From contig JAVBLO010000019.1 of the NCBI GenBank assembly GCA_031553415.1, positions 80,277 through 144,276 of the forward strand: DNA of 64,000 bases, given 5' to 3'. This DNA is from JAIRVZ01 sp031553415 (GTDB lineage: Bacteria; Bacteroidota; Bacteroidia; Bacteroidales; Azobacteroidaceae). The number at the start of each line of letters is the position of its first letter. Positions within the stretch are counted from its first letter, which is position 1. Below the pieces are notes generated by a model. It saw nothing but the letters and a program-made list of their open reading frames with translations. It did not search any database and was not told where the DNA came from. This document shows positions 19,190 to 29,169 of the stretch, in pieces. The translations under genes were made by a program, and so were the position numbers.

Positions 19190-22100
19190 TTATTTTTTTT
19201 GATATTCGGTCGGTTTGACTCCAAATTCTTTTTTGAAGCTCTTCGAGAAATAACTCGGGTCTGCAAATCCGGCTTTATAAGAGGTCTCCGACACATTATA
19301 TCCCTCAAGAAGCAGTTCACTGGCTTTTTTCAATCTCTTTTTACGAATATAGTCACCCATGGAAATATTCAGTAAACTTTTCATTTTTACATGGAGAACG
19401 CTACGACTGATACCCAGATTATGGGTTATATCAGCAATAGAGAAGTCTTCATTAGCAATATTTTTATCAATAAACTCATTAATCTTATTGATAAACTCTT
19501 CATCAAACTTACTCAAAGACGCAGATTCGACATCAGCTCCCAGGGTCTTTACAATTTTTTCGCGTTGTACCTGCTTTACCTGAATGATATTTTTCACCTG
19601 AAGTTCCAGGATAATAGGGTCGAAAGGCTTGGGTATATATGCTTCCGCCCCACTTTCATAACCTTTCATTATGTCATCCGTATCGGATTTGGCCGTTAAG
19701 AGTACTACTGGTATATGAGAAGTCGAAATATCATTTTTCAAGGTCCGGCACAAGGTATTTCCATCCATTTCAGCCATCATTACGTCTGAAATCACTAAAT
19801 CTATGGGATATTTATGGGTGATATTTAAAGCCTCGACACCATTTTCAGCCAGATATACATTATATTTCGGCGCAAAAATATCCGACAGGAATTTCAGCAA
19901 CTCCACATTATCTTCTACAAGCAAAACAGAGAATTCTTTATTGTCTACATGAGAAGAGTTTTTTTGAATATGTTCCGAATAAGGTGTAGTGAATTCATAT
20001 TGATTGATAGGCACCAATATTTTATCTGTATTGATTTTATCCTGTGCGCTGAAAGCCGATTCGGAGACATTCAGGTTTACAACAAAGCAACTACCTTTTC
20101 CGGCATTACTTTCAACACTGACAGTTCCCTTATGGATGGTTGCCAGTTTTTTTACAAGAGCCAACCCGATCCCCCATCCTTTACTATTTACATTTTGCCC
20201 TCGTTTAGTTTGATAATATCTGTCAAAAATATTGTCAAGTTCTTCTTTGACGATTCCTATTCCGGTATCCTTTACCTCAATACGTAAATAAGTGTAACCA
20301 TCCGGATTATCTGTTATAGCTGCGTTAATCGTAACATTCCCTCCCGGAAAGGTAAATTTTATAGCGTTCGACAAAAGATTATTGACAATTTTTTCAACAT
20401 AGGAAGTTGAAAACCAAACCTCTTCACCATTATCTTCACAGTGAATGTAAAAAGATATTGACTTTTCGAGAACGCTTTCCTTGAACAAGTACGCTATATT
20501 TTCAATAAAATCCAGCGGGTTTCCCTTTTGAATACAAAATTGAAAATTCCCGGATTCTATTTTGTTAAATGTAACTAATTCATCAATCAATCCAACCATC
20601 TTACTTGTATTTTTTATGGCTATATCCAATTTCTCAGATGATTCCCCTGATAGTCCCTGATGCTGGGAGATATACTTAAGAGGTGCAATGATCAATGAAA
20701 GAGGCGTTTTCAACTCATGTGAAATAGTGGTAAAAAAATCCGTTTTGACATTATCGATTTCTTTCAGTTTTTCTTTTTCCATGTGGGCTAACCTAACTGC
20801 ATTTCTTTCTCTCAAACGGATGGAAAATATCCGGTAGGTTAAGTATAATACCAACATAAATATGATGAAATAAGAAAGAAATGCCCATAAAGACAGATAA
20901 AACGGAGGGCGTATAATGAGTTTGATTTCCTTTAAAGGAACCTCATCCCAACCTTCATTCGAATTATTAGCCCTGATTTGCAGGGTATATGATCCGAATG
21001 GAAGATTCGCCCCGACAAACTTACGTTCCTGGCCTACATTTCTCCATGCATCGTCGGCACCCAACAGCCGGTATTGATAATTTATAGTACTCGTATTTCC
21101 CAAAGAAATTGCTGCATATTCAATGCTGAATGACCGGGATTGAGCATAAGAAAAAGTGATCTCATCCAGATCATCCAAAGCTGCTGTTAAAGGAGATTCA
21201 GGGCTTCTTGAAGTAATGATCTGATTGTTTATAATCAAGCGGTTGAGATGAACATGGAAAGGGCCTCTGCCTTTCTTTATAATTTTCGGGGTAAAAGAAA
21301 TTAATCCATCTACACTACCAAAATACAACAACCCGTTTTGAGCCTGCATAGATGAAGCAAAATTGAACTGGTTGATCGGTAATCCGTCTTCAACCGTATA
21401 GCAGACAAAAGCGCTACGCTCTTTACTGAATTGATACAATCCCCGGCTTGTAGCAATCCACAAACGACCGAATTCATCTTCGATCGTATTACAGACTGTT
21501 GTTTCAGATAATGAAAGTCCATCGGGTAATGTCCTGATTGCCAGATCCGAAGGATTGATATATTGCAATCCATGATTACTCGTTCCTATCCAGATTATAT
21601 TATTAGAATCCTGATAAAGTGAGGTAATATAATTATCTTTAAGGGAATTATCCGCTTTTGCCATCCACTCGTTGATTTCGCCGGTTTGCGTATTGATCCG
21701 GAAAAGTCCCTTATTCCGGGTTCCAACCCAAACATCATCCTGCTTATCTATCAGGATACAATAAATAAACTCAGTATCGAGTATCGGATGGTTGATCTTG
21801 AGAAAGATTTTCTTTTCGGGATCATAATGCCTTAATCCCAGGCTTGTACCTATCCAAAGCGTTCCATTCTGTTGTTTTTTAATGGAAAATATGGCATCCG
21901 ACGATAACCCGTTTTGGTTATCCGGCATATACCTTACAGATGTTCCGGTTGATAAATGATGACAGAAAAGTCCATTCCTGAAAGTACCGATCCATATATC
22001 CTGATTGATGTCATCATAAAAAAGCTCGTGTATATTATGACCTAAATTAGGAATACGGTCAAAAGCCTTGATCTCACCCGTTACCGTATTATAAATATTC

Positions 22101-23206
22101 AAGCCGCCATCCTCAGTCGCTACCCAAAGAATGTCTTTTTGCGGCTCAACTATTTTGCGGACCACTTTCCCCCGGATATTTTTCGAAGTGTATCCTGCCT
22201 CAGCCCAATGAAACTGTTCATTATTTTTAAGCAATACATTGATTCCTCCAAAATAGGTTCCGATCCAAATATTGTCGTCCTTATCCGATAAAATCGTATA
22301 TATGGCGTTATCATTGAGTTTACTGTTATCCACAAAATTCTGCCGGAGTATTTCTGAAGTACTATCCGGATTCAATATGGTAATCCCTTCTTCCGTACCC
22401 AGCCATATCCTGCCTTTTTTATCCTCGGTGATAACGCGCACAGTTCCATTGGAAGGCAATGATAAGTTGTATTTTGTGCTCCTACCGGTAGTCAGGTCAA
22501 TATTCATTACCCCTTTACCATTACAACCTATCCAAAGAAGTCCTTTCGAGTCGAAAATTAATGGAATTATCCCATCCGCCCCTGTAATAAAATCAGAAAA
22601 ATAGGCAGGATTTATCTGGGTTGTTTTTGAGAAAGAATCGTCGTAATAATATATGGAATAATTAGTAGAAATAAATAACCGGTCCTTTGCATCTATTGCC
22701 ATCGATATGATAAAATGGGGCTCCTGACGGGGTTGCATAACAAACTCGTCAGTTGCCTCATCATATACATAAAGATTCGTTCCTCCGCATATAATTTTCC
22801 CCTTGCCGGTTTCCAGTATCGAGAAAATTTTCACATTGGGTAAATTATAGCATTTGAAGTCGTCCGTGGCAGGTTGATACATGCATATTCCTTCGTAAGT
22901 ACCTATCCATATCCGCTTTTTACTGTCCTGATATAGCGCTTTTACAAAATTATGATTCAGCGAGTAAGGATTACCCTCCTGATGAAAATAACTTACAATG
23001 TTGTAACCGTCATAACGCGAAAGTCCGCTGCGTGTTCCTATCCAAAGTCTGCCTTTATCATCCTGCATCAACTTCTCAATTTGCTGATGAGGCAGTCCTT
23101 CTTTGCTTGTGATATGCATAAAACGATAATCACTCCCCGATGACATCAACATCAATGGGTTTAGCATCAGAAAGAACAGGATAGGAAACAACAGACGTTT
23201 ACACAT
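19190..23206 (-). CDS. Hybrid two-component system sensor/AraC regulator (HTCS) inside the operon
   Basis: 1,338 residues, complete. Signal peptide, two-component propeller repeats (LWIGT/IWIGT blades, about 25-650), Y_Y_Y domain (about 690-765, ending NSNEGWDEVPLKEIKLIIRP), membrane segment near 775-797, HisKA with His830 in TTISHELKTPLSLI, HATPase with KGWGIGLALVKK, receiver with Asp1141 in VISDVMMAEMDGN, and a C-terminal AraC domain (ISRSVLHVKMKSLLNISMGDYI; ASYFSKSFKKEFGVKPTEYQ). It senses a glycan fragment in the periplasm and regulates the locus. It is encoded one base after the lipoprotein gene stop and 20 nt before the GH43 gene, so it seems co-transcribed with its own targets, which would give positive autoregulation. 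The ligand is unknown. Confidence 0.96.
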   Translation of the reverse strand: MCKRLLFPILFFLMLNPLMLMSSGSDYRFMHITSKEGLPHQQIEKLMQDDKGRLWIGTRSGLSRYDGYNIVSYFHQEGNPYSLNHNFVKALYQDSKKRIWIGTYEGICMYQPATDDFKCYNLPNVKIFSILETGKGKIICGGTNLYVYDEATDEFVMQPRQEPHFIISMAIDAKDRLFISTNYSIYYYDDSFSKTTQINPAYFSDFITGADGIIPLIFDSKGLLWIGCNGKGVMNIDLTTGRSTKYNLSLPSNGTVRVITEDKKGRIWLGTEEGITILNPDSTSEILRQNFVDNSKLNDNAIYTILSDKDDNIWIGTYFGGINVLLKNNEQFHWAEAGYTSKNIRGKVVRKIVEPQKDILWVATEDGGLNIYNTVTGEIKAFDRIPNLGHNIHELFYDDINQDIWIGTFRNGLFCHHLSTGTSVRYMPDNQNGLSSDAIFSIKKQQNGTLWIGTSLGLRHYDPEKKIFLKINHPILDTEFIYCILIDKQDDVWVGTRNKGLFRINTQTGEINEWMAKADNSLKDNYITSLYQDSNNIIWIGTSNHGLQYINPSDLAIRTLPDGLSLSETTVCNTIEDEFGRLWIATSRGLYQFSKERSAFVCYTVEDGLPINQFNFASSMQAQNGLLYFGSVDGLISFTPKIIKKGRGPFHVHLNRLIINNQIITSRSPESPLTAALDDLDEITFSYAQSRSFSIEYAAISLGNTSTINYQYRLLGADDAWRNVGQERKFVGANLPFGSYTLQIRANNSNEGWDEVPLKEIKLIIRPPFYLSLWAFLSYFIIFMLVLYLTYRIFSIRLRERNAVRLAHMEKEKLKEIDNVKTDFFTTISHELKTPLSLIIAPLKYISQHQGLSGESSEKLDIAIKNTSKMVGLIDELVTFNKIESGNFQFCIQKGNPLDFIENIAYLFKESVLEKSISFYIHCEDNGEEVWFSTSYVEKIVNNLLSNAIKFTFPGGNVTINAAITDNPDGYTYLRIEVKDTGIGIVKEELDNIFDRYYQTKRGQNVNSKGWGIGLALVKKLATIHKGTVSVESNAGKGSCFVVNLNVSESAFSAQDKINTDKILVPINQYEFTTPYSEHIQKNSSHVDNKEFSVLLVEDNVELLKFLSDIFAPKYNVYLAENGVEALNITHKYPIDLVISDVMMAEMDGNTLCRTLKNDISTSHIPVVLLTAKSDTDDIMKGYESGAEAYIPKPFDPIILELQVKNIIQVKQVQREKIVKTLGADVESASLSKFDEEFINKINEFIDKNIANEDFSIADITHNLGISRSVLHVKMKSLLNISMGDYIRKKRLKKASELLLEGYNVSETSYKAGFADPSYFSKSFKKEFGVKPTEYQKK

Positions 23207-23207
23207 A

Positions 23208-24191
23208 TTACTGGTATTTTATTTTTACAACTACTGTAGCCTCTGACTGCATAGCCGGATTTTCAGGTAATGTTGATACTAAACGATAAGTAACTTCCTG
23301 GGTAAAATCAACAGGAGTGGAGCCCGATGTCTGTTCCGCATCTCCGATATATACTTTATCCGTGGCTGATAGTGTCGTAAATTCAGGGATAAGATTGCTG
23401 ATATCTGTACCCACCGGTAATGTTATTTGCATTTCAAATGAACTGTAATCAAATTCGGTACGTACAAGTGTACCATTAGTACCAAGGAGTTTAAATGTAT
23501 TAAATTCCGGATAATACAACGTATATAACTTATATGGACGAACTGTTCCAAAATGCGACTTAACCACTATATCGAGCGGTTTTGATAAGTCATATTTAGT
23601 CGTAGCCTTATTTGAAAATTCTTTATCGTTGATAAAAGTTTTAGTTGAGTCCGAGTTAATAACAATGCTCAATTTCTGGGAAAGTGTGATTGAAGGTGTT
23701 GCGGTATTATATTTTACTTTATGTGGTAATAACATCAACCATTCGTCATTTCCAAGTTTTTCTGCAAAAATTTCATCATATAATACCTGGGCACAAGAAA
23801 GTTTTTGAATCTCGGTTTCATCATCAATTACCGTCACAGTATAAGAACATGTGTCGCGTTTCAAATCGGTTGCGCGATCTGTATAAGAGGAAGCAACACA
23901 CACAACTTTGTATGTTCCCGGAACGGTATACGCATAAGTAAATAAATCTTTATTGACCACAAATCCGGTATTACTTTGGTCCCGAAGTTCATATTTGTGC
24001 ATGTCATCTCCGGTGTAAACAACTGCTTGATCCGCTACGCCGTTAAAGCGAATAACCATTGATTCGTTTATATCCAACTGAAGTTTATCAATCGTTATTG
24101 AAGCCAGAGGAGTCGGAGCTTTATCGTCTTCACAAGAAATAATAAATAAATAGGTACATACGACCAACAGTATATTTATAAAAATCTTCAT
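23208..24191 (-). CDS. Surface glycan-binding-type lipoprotein in SusE position (DUF5018-like)
   Basis: 327 residues. The N-terminus is a lipoprotein signal (hydrophobic stretch then FIISC, with lipid-carrying Cys at about residue 20 followed by acidic EDD, which fits the Bacteroidota surface-export signal). The rest is beta-rich, with an Ig/PKD-like part (about 30-130; YAYTVPGTYKVVCVASS) and two repeats ending ITLPVGTDISNLIPEFTTLS, a pattern found in DUF5018-type proteins. It lies directly after susD (20 nt), the position of SusE/F-type surface glycan-binding proteins, so binding of the locus polysaccharide is inferred from position. No catalytic motif is visible. Confidence 0.75.
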   Translation of the reverse strand: MKIFINILLVVCTYLFIISCEDDKAPTPLASITIDKLQLDINESMVIRFNGVADQAVVYTGDDMHKYELRDQSNTGFVVNKDLFTYAYTVPGTYKVVCVASSYTDRATDLKRDTCSYTVTVIDDETEIQKLSCAQVLYDEIFAEKLGNDEWLMLLPHKVKYNTATPSITLSQKLSIVINSDSTKTFINDKEFSNKATTKYDLSKPLDIVVKSHFGTVRPYKLYTLYYPEFNTFKLLGTNGTLVRTEFDYSSFEMQITLPVGTDISNLIPEFTTLSATDKVYIGDAEQTSGSTPVDFTQEVTYRLVSTLPENPAMQSEATVVVKIKYQ

Positions 24192-24211
24192 CTTATCAAA
24201 TTTTAAAGGAA

Positions 24212-25903
24212 TTAATAACCAGGATTTTGTTTCACAACTCCATTGGAAATATCTATTTCAGTTTGAGGTATGGGAAATATTTCATTCACACCTTTCCTGA
24301 AAAAGTAACCACGTTTATTGGACTGTTTCGCGCCGAAAGTTTGTAAGACACTTGCAGCTCTTTTTTGACGGACCAGGTCGAAGAAACGATCCCATTCAAA
24401 GCAAAGCTCAATACGACGTTCCGCCCATATTTGGTTACGCATATAACCATAACCTCCGCCTATATATAAGGTTCCGCTTTTATTTATAGTATTAGCTTGT
24501 GCTTTGCTTTTATTCAGTTGAACCAAAGCCCGCGCACCTTCACCACATTCATTCAATGCTTCAGCATACATCAGTATAACTTCAACAAAACGTATCAACC
24601 GGCGGTTTTTATCGTTGTCTCCACTATAGTGCGGACGGTCTTTGATAGGCGTATACCATTTCAGGGAAAGGATGAGGCCGGAACCACAATTATTTATTTC
24701 GCCATCGGGAGTATATTCCTGATGACCGAGAACAAAAGCTGCCCGGGGGTCATTGTTGACAAATATTTCCGACTTTATATCACTTTTACACCATACCACG
24801 GCAGTGTTCATGATAGACCAAAATTTACCATAAACGGAAGTCCCTTCGTTCGTATCGTCGACAGAACCATCACCGGACTCTTTGAATACAGTTTCAAAGA
24901 TGGAATTTTTACAAAATTCACCTTTCTTATAGAATTGATCATCATACGTCATGATTGCACCAAAATAATCCTTATATTCAAGCGAGTAGGCATTATGTAA
25001 TTGCGGCAATGCCGTATTTTCTGTTTCATATGGATCTGTTGGGGTATTTAATTCCTGGGGTTTAAACCAAAGGCGTTTGCGGAGATCTTCCCAATCTTCT
25101 TTCGAACCATCGTATTTGAGTATATCTCCAAAAGTCATTGATTGCCCATCGATAAAAAACTCCCCTAAGTGTACCATTTCCTGCCATGTTTCAGATTTCT
25201 CTCCGGGAGTAGCCTGATACATGAGTACCTTCATCAGTAATGCAACCGCAGCACCGCCGCCTGCTTTACCGGCATCATTTCCCGTATATTTCGCCGGCAA
25301 CATGATGGCGGCTTCTCTCAGATCCTTTTCTATATAGGCATATACTTCCTCCACAGAACTACGAGGTACGACAAGATTTTTCATTGTCTCTATTTCCGGA
25401 CGGATAGGTACACCACCATAAGTTTTAACCAAATTAAAATAGTAAAAAGCCCTTAGAAATTTCGCCTGACCCAATATCTCTCTCACCGTTTTATAAGAGT
25501 TATAGTCGTCAAGAGACAATCGCACGCTATTCACATTGGCAATTACCTGGTTTGCACGATGAATGCCTTTATAATTAATGGCGTATCTATCTCTTATCCA
25601 ATTGTTCGAAGTATTAAATCTAAACTGAACCAATTGGCCCATTTGGCTGCTCAAACCTTCATCCCTTCCTACCACATCATCGCCGCAGGCTTCTCCAAAA
25701 CGCCAATCACATTCGTTGAAAAGATCCATCTGTAATACATCATAAGTCGCATTCAGCGCAGACTGTAATTTATATGACGTATCATATCCATTCTCATCAG
25801 TTGGGTACCCGAGAACTTCTTGATCCAGAAAATCAGCGCATCCGGTTAAAAGAATCAGCGAGAAGCCCAAAATAAGTAATTTGTTAAATATATTGTTATA
25901 CAT
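24212..25903 (-). CDS. susD: SusD/RagB-family outer-membrane glycan-binding lipoprotein
   Basis: The open frame extends upstream into the SusC gene, but ATG at 25903, 20 nt after the SusC stop, begins a proper lipoprotein signal (NKLLILGFSLILLTGCADFLDQE; Cys at about residue 23). This gives 563 residues, normal for SusD. Family features are the helical TPR-like core with RANQVIANVNSV, ILGQAKFLRAFYYFNLVKTYGGVP, and the C-terminal RFVEVILMYAEALNECG, ERRIELCFEWDRFFDLVR and IFPIPQTEIDIS. It forms the lid of the SusCD importer at the outer surface and binds oligosaccharides. Confidence 0.96.
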   Translation of the reverse strand: MYNNIFNKLLILGFSLILLTGCADFLDQEVLGYPTDENGYDTSYKLQSALNATYDVLQMDLFNECDWRFGEACGDDVVGRDEGLSSQMGQLVQFRFNTSNNWIRDRYAINYKGIHRANQVIANVNSVRLSLDDYNSYKTVREILGQAKFLRAFYYFNLVKTYGGVPIRPEIETMKNLVVPRSSVEEVYAYIEKDLREAAIMLPAKYTGNDAGKAGGGAAVALLMKVLMYQATPGEKSETWQEMVHLGEFFIDGQSMTFGDILKYDGSKEDWEDLRKRLWFKPQELNTPTDPYETENTALPQLHNAYSLEYKDYFGAIMTYDDQFYKKGEFCKNSIFETVFKESGDGSVDDTNEGTSVYGKFWSIMNTAVVWCKSDIKSEIFVNNDPRAAFVLGHQEYTPDGEINNCGSGLILSLKWYTPIKDRPHYSGDNDKNRRLIRFVEVILMYAEALNECGEGARALVQLNKSKAQANTINKSGTLYIGGGYGYMRNQIWAERRIELCFEWDRFFDLVRQKRAASVLQTFGAKQSNKRGYFFRKGVNEIFPIPQTEIDISNGVVKQNPGY

Positions 25904-25922
25904 AATTGTTCCTATTTTAGAG

Positions 25923-28900
25923 TTACAAAACAATTTTAAATCCCATTGTAAATGTGCGTGATTGGGGATAGTTTCCATGATCCACTCCCATGTTGAGATT
26001 ATTACCTTCTGTATCGGTAAGTTTTCCCACTTCAGGGTCAAAACCATTATATTTCGTAAAAGTAAGCAGGTTATACCCACCTAAAAATACGGATAGATTC
26101 GACAAATGCAATCCTGAAGTCACTTTTTGACCAAAATTATATGTCAGGCGAAGTTCTTTCAAACGAATGTAAGAACCATCTTTGACAAAAAAATCAGATG
26201 CTCTGAAATTACGGGGAGCATCGGACGGATCAAGATCGGGAACTGTAGCATTCAGGTTCTGGGGAAAGAATGCTCTGTTTTGAGCCAACTGTCCTGACCA
26301 ATGATTATCCCGTATGTCGGCATAGAGATTATTGCTTCCTGCTGCGTTGTTCAGATAATAATCCATCACATTGAAAATCTTATTTCCGGTCTGTCCCTGA
26401 AAGAATATATTCAGGTCAAAATTTGAATAACTGAAAGATAATGGTATTCCGAATACAAAATCGGGTAACGGAGAACCCAGATAAGTCCGGTCTTCAGCCG
26501 TGATACGTCCATCACCGTTCAAATCTTTGAAACGGAAATCACCAGGCTTCGTTATCTGATCCAACTCATTCTTTCCGTATTCATATTGAGCACTTGCCTT
26601 TACTTCTTCATATGTATTGAAAATACCGTCAGTTACATAGCCGTAAAAGCTGCCGATAGGTTTTCCCACTGCTGTTTTAGTTACATAATCAGAAATGCTT
26701 GATACACCCAGGTAAGAACCATAAATAGGTTCATTGCCTGTACCCAAACTTACCACCTTGTTTTGAATGTAAGATATGTTGAAGCCGGCTGAGAACCTGA
26801 ATTTATTGATTGTTTGTTTATAATCGACACTGAATTCCGCACCACGATTCCTGACAGAACCTGCATTCGTCATCGGAGTGTCGTCCAAGCCTGCTGATAT
26901 TACAGTTGGGAGACCAATTAACATGTTTGTGGTTAGTTTATTAAAAACCTCAAATCCGAGAGTCAACTTGTTTTGTAAGAGGCCAAGATCAAGTCCGATA
27001 TTCGCAGTTTCTGTTTCTTCCCATTTGATATCCGGATTTCCAAGCCCCTTAGCAGAACTACCGGGGTACATGATATGATTGCCTACCCCATACGAATAGT
27101 TATATTGTGAATATAAAAGAGTATAGCGGGAAAGTTCATCAATTCTGTTGTTTCCTAATTTTCCCCATCCGACACGGAGCTTAGCTAAAGAAACCCAATT
27201 GAACCGTTGCATAAACTCTTCGGACGAAAATTTCCAACCAACAGAAACAGACGGAAAGTACCCCCATCTGTTATTTTCATTAAAAACAGACGATCCATCA
27301 GCACGGAAGTTTACCTGGAGCAAATAACGATCAAGTAAATTGTAATTCACCCGGCCGATAAAACCTATTGCAGTCCAGTGGCGATCAAGTCCAAGTGCTC
27401 TATCGCCGGTATAGGCTGACGATAAATACTGTGATTCAGGAGAATTATCCGGAGTTCCTTTCCGGAGTGATTCCTGCCATGATAATTTATATCCTTCCGC
27501 AGTCTGACCTCCCAGTGCCGTTATGTCGTGTTTATCATTTTTCCATGTAAATGTGAGCAGGTTGTTGATTTCCCATTTGTTGGTCATATTCTGACGTTTA
27601 TAAACTGTTGTCAGGTCAGTCATAAGAAAATCCTGATCTAATTTGTTTACTTCGGTAAATTTCGATCTGGTTTCCGGAATAAGATAATCCGATACTTTGA
27701 ACTGATAGGTAAAAAGTTTTGAGAGTTGGGCAGTAAGACTCATATTGAGATCAATACGATGCTTTTCTATGTCGTTATGATTGCGATCCAGGATAGCAAT
27801 CGGATGGTCCTCGGAATAATATCCTTTCGAATCATAAGTATATATCATCGGGTTTTGGAACAATGCAGTCTTTAGAATACTGGTAGTTTTTTCAGTTCTG
27901 TTTTCTTCCGGTACAATATGTCTATCCTCATTGGCATACGTGATACTCGTTGTTAGATTCAAAGCTTTGGTCAACTGATTGTTTAAATTGATACGTGTAT
28001 TGAAACGCTGGTATTCAGAAGTTTTTATAATTCCTTCTTCATCATAAAAACTTGCACTAACCAGGTATTTATTTTTCTCGTTTCCACCTGATACCGACAA
28101 GTTGTATTGCTGTTTGATTCCTGTTTGGGTTATGGCATCCCACCAATTCGAAGGAGAGTTCCTTCTGATTGTGTCTGCTAAGAAATACTTGTAGTCATCA
28201 AAATAAGGTTCCTGAGTTACTTTATCTTTTGAATAATATAATTTCCCATCAACCGAATATTGTGTCAGTCCGCTAATGTAGTCCGACATAAGGGCATATT
28301 GTTCCGTATCCATCACAGGTATTGTTTTCCAAGGATTGGAAACTCCCCAATAGGTATCAAGAGTAACTTTTACCTTTCCTGTTTCACCGCTTTTTGTTGT
28401 TACAACGACAACGCCATTCGCAGCGCGCGCACCATAGATAGCACTCGAAGCTGCATCTTTAAATATTTCCATATTGGCAATGTCGTTCGGATTCAGGTGT
28501 TCTATTCCGTCGACAATAAAACCATCTACTACATAAAGAGGATCGGCATCATTGATCGTACCTGTTCCCCTGATCTTAATCGTTGTTTTGCCTCCGGGCG
28601 AACCGGAATTCTGAATGATATTTACGCCGGTGGCTTTCCCTTGTATCGCTTGTAGTGCAGATGAAACGGGTACATCATTGATATCTTTTCCTGCAATGGA
28701 CGATATAGCACCGGTAACGTCACTCTTTTTCTGAACTCCATATCCGATTACGACCACTTCATCCAGCAATTGATTATCTTCATCTAATAAAATCGTTAAT
28801 ACCTGCTTTCCTTTCACGGATACCTCTGTAGTTTTATAGCTCATATAGCTGATAACGAGGGTTGCATCAGGTGCTGTGGTTAAAAGAAACTTTCCATCCA

Positions 28901-29081
28901 TATCGGTTATCAAACCTTTAGAAGTTCCCTTTTCTACAACGGAAGCCCCGATAAGTGGTTCTCTCGTTTTACTGTCTAATACTGTTCCGGATATAGAAAC
29001 CGTATTTTGTCCGGATGAAATCTGGGAACAAAATAAGGCAACAAAGAACATTGTTATTTTTAGAAATTCGTTTTTGATCAT
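25923..29081 (-). CDS. susC: SusC/RagA-family TonB-dependent outer-membrane receptor
   Basis: 1,052 residues. Signal peptide (about 1-24), an N-terminal carboxypeptidase-regulatory-like domain (ISGTVLDSKTREPLIGASVV, about 30-110), a TonB box-like DEVVVIGYG, the plug domain with SusC signatures (TGAISSIAGKDI; LYVVDGFIVDGIEHLNPNDI; SAIYGARAANGVVVVTTK), and a long beta-barrel ending in a terminal aromatic-type strand (TFTMGFKIVL). It imports oligosaccharides across the outer membrane together with the SusD protein encoded 20 nt downstream. It is the first gene of the long operon; a terminator-like hairpin separates it from the ELWxxDGT gene upstream. There is no extra N-terminal signalling domain, so control is by the HTCS rather than a sigma/anti-sigma pair. 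Confidence 0.97.
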   Translation of the reverse strand: MIKNEFLKITMFFVALFCSQISSGQNTVSISGTVLDSKTREPLIGASVVEKGTSKGLITDMDGKFLLTTAPDATLVISYMSYKTTEVSVKGKQVLTILLDEDNQLLDEVVVIGYGVQKKSDVTGAISSIAGKDINDVPVSSALQAIQGKATGVNIIQNSGSPGGKTTIKIRGTGTINDADPLYVVDGFIVDGIEHLNPNDIANMEIFKDAASSAIYGARAANGVVVVTTKSGETGKVKVTLDTYWGVSNPWKTIPVMDTEQYALMSDYISGLTQYSVDGKLYYSKDKVTQEPYFDDYKYFLADTIRRNSPSNWWDAITQTGIKQQYNLSVSGGNEKNKYLVSASFYDEEGIIKTSEYQRFNTRINLNNQLTKALNLTTSITYANEDRHIVPEENRTEKTTSILKTALFQNPMIYTYDSKGYYSEDHPIAILDRNHNDIEKHRIDLNMSLTAQLSKLFTYQFKVSDYLIPETRSKFTEVNKLDQDFLMTDLTTVYKRQNMTNKWEINNLLTFTWKNDKHDITALGGQTAEGYKLSWQESLRKGTPDNSPESQYLSSAYTGDRALGLDRHWTAIGFIGRVNYNLLDRYLLQVNFRADGSSVFNENNRWGYFPSVSVGWKFSSEEFMQRFNWVSLAKLRVGWGKLGNNRIDELSRYTLLYSQYNYSYGVGNHIMYPGSSAKGLGNPDIKWEETETANIGLDLGLLQNKLTLGFEVFNKLTTNMLIGLPTVISAGLDDTPMTNAGSVRNRGAEFSVDYKQTINKFRFSAGFNISYIQNKVVSLGTGNEPIYGSYLGVSSISDYVTKTAVGKPIGSFYGYVTDGIFNTYEEVKASAQYEYGKNELDQITKPGDFRFKDLNGDGRITAEDRTYLGSPLPDFVFGIPLSFSYSNFDLNIFFQGQTGNKIFNVMDYYLNNAAGSNNLYADIRDNHWSGQLAQNRAFFPQNLNATVPDLDPSDAPRNFRASDFFVKDGSYIRLKELRLTYNFGQKVTSGLHLSNLSVFLGGYNLLTFTKYNGFDPEVGKLTDTEGNNLNMGVDHGNYPQSRTFTMGFKIVL

Positions 29082-29128
29082 TTTGGTACAATTAGTGATA
29101 GTTAATCTGACTCTTCAAAAAGAAGTAG

Positions 29129-29157
29129 GATAAGGGGGTTGAGATAACCCCCTTATC
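29129..29157 (-). terminator. Terminator-like hairpin between the ELWxxDGT gene and susC
   Basis: Perfect 10-bp stem (GATAAGGGGG at 29129-29138 with its complement at 29148-29157) and a 9-nt loop, 12 nt after the stop at 29170. Only a short, interrupted T tract follows on the minus strand. It suggests that susC starts its own transcript from the remaining 47 bases. Confidence 0.7.
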
Positions 29158-29169
29158 AAAACTTAATGA

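Noticed and set aside
25904..26080. 59-codon upstream extension of the SusD frame
   Set aside because: It overlaps the SusC end and precedes the true lipoprotein signal, which begins at ATG 25903.
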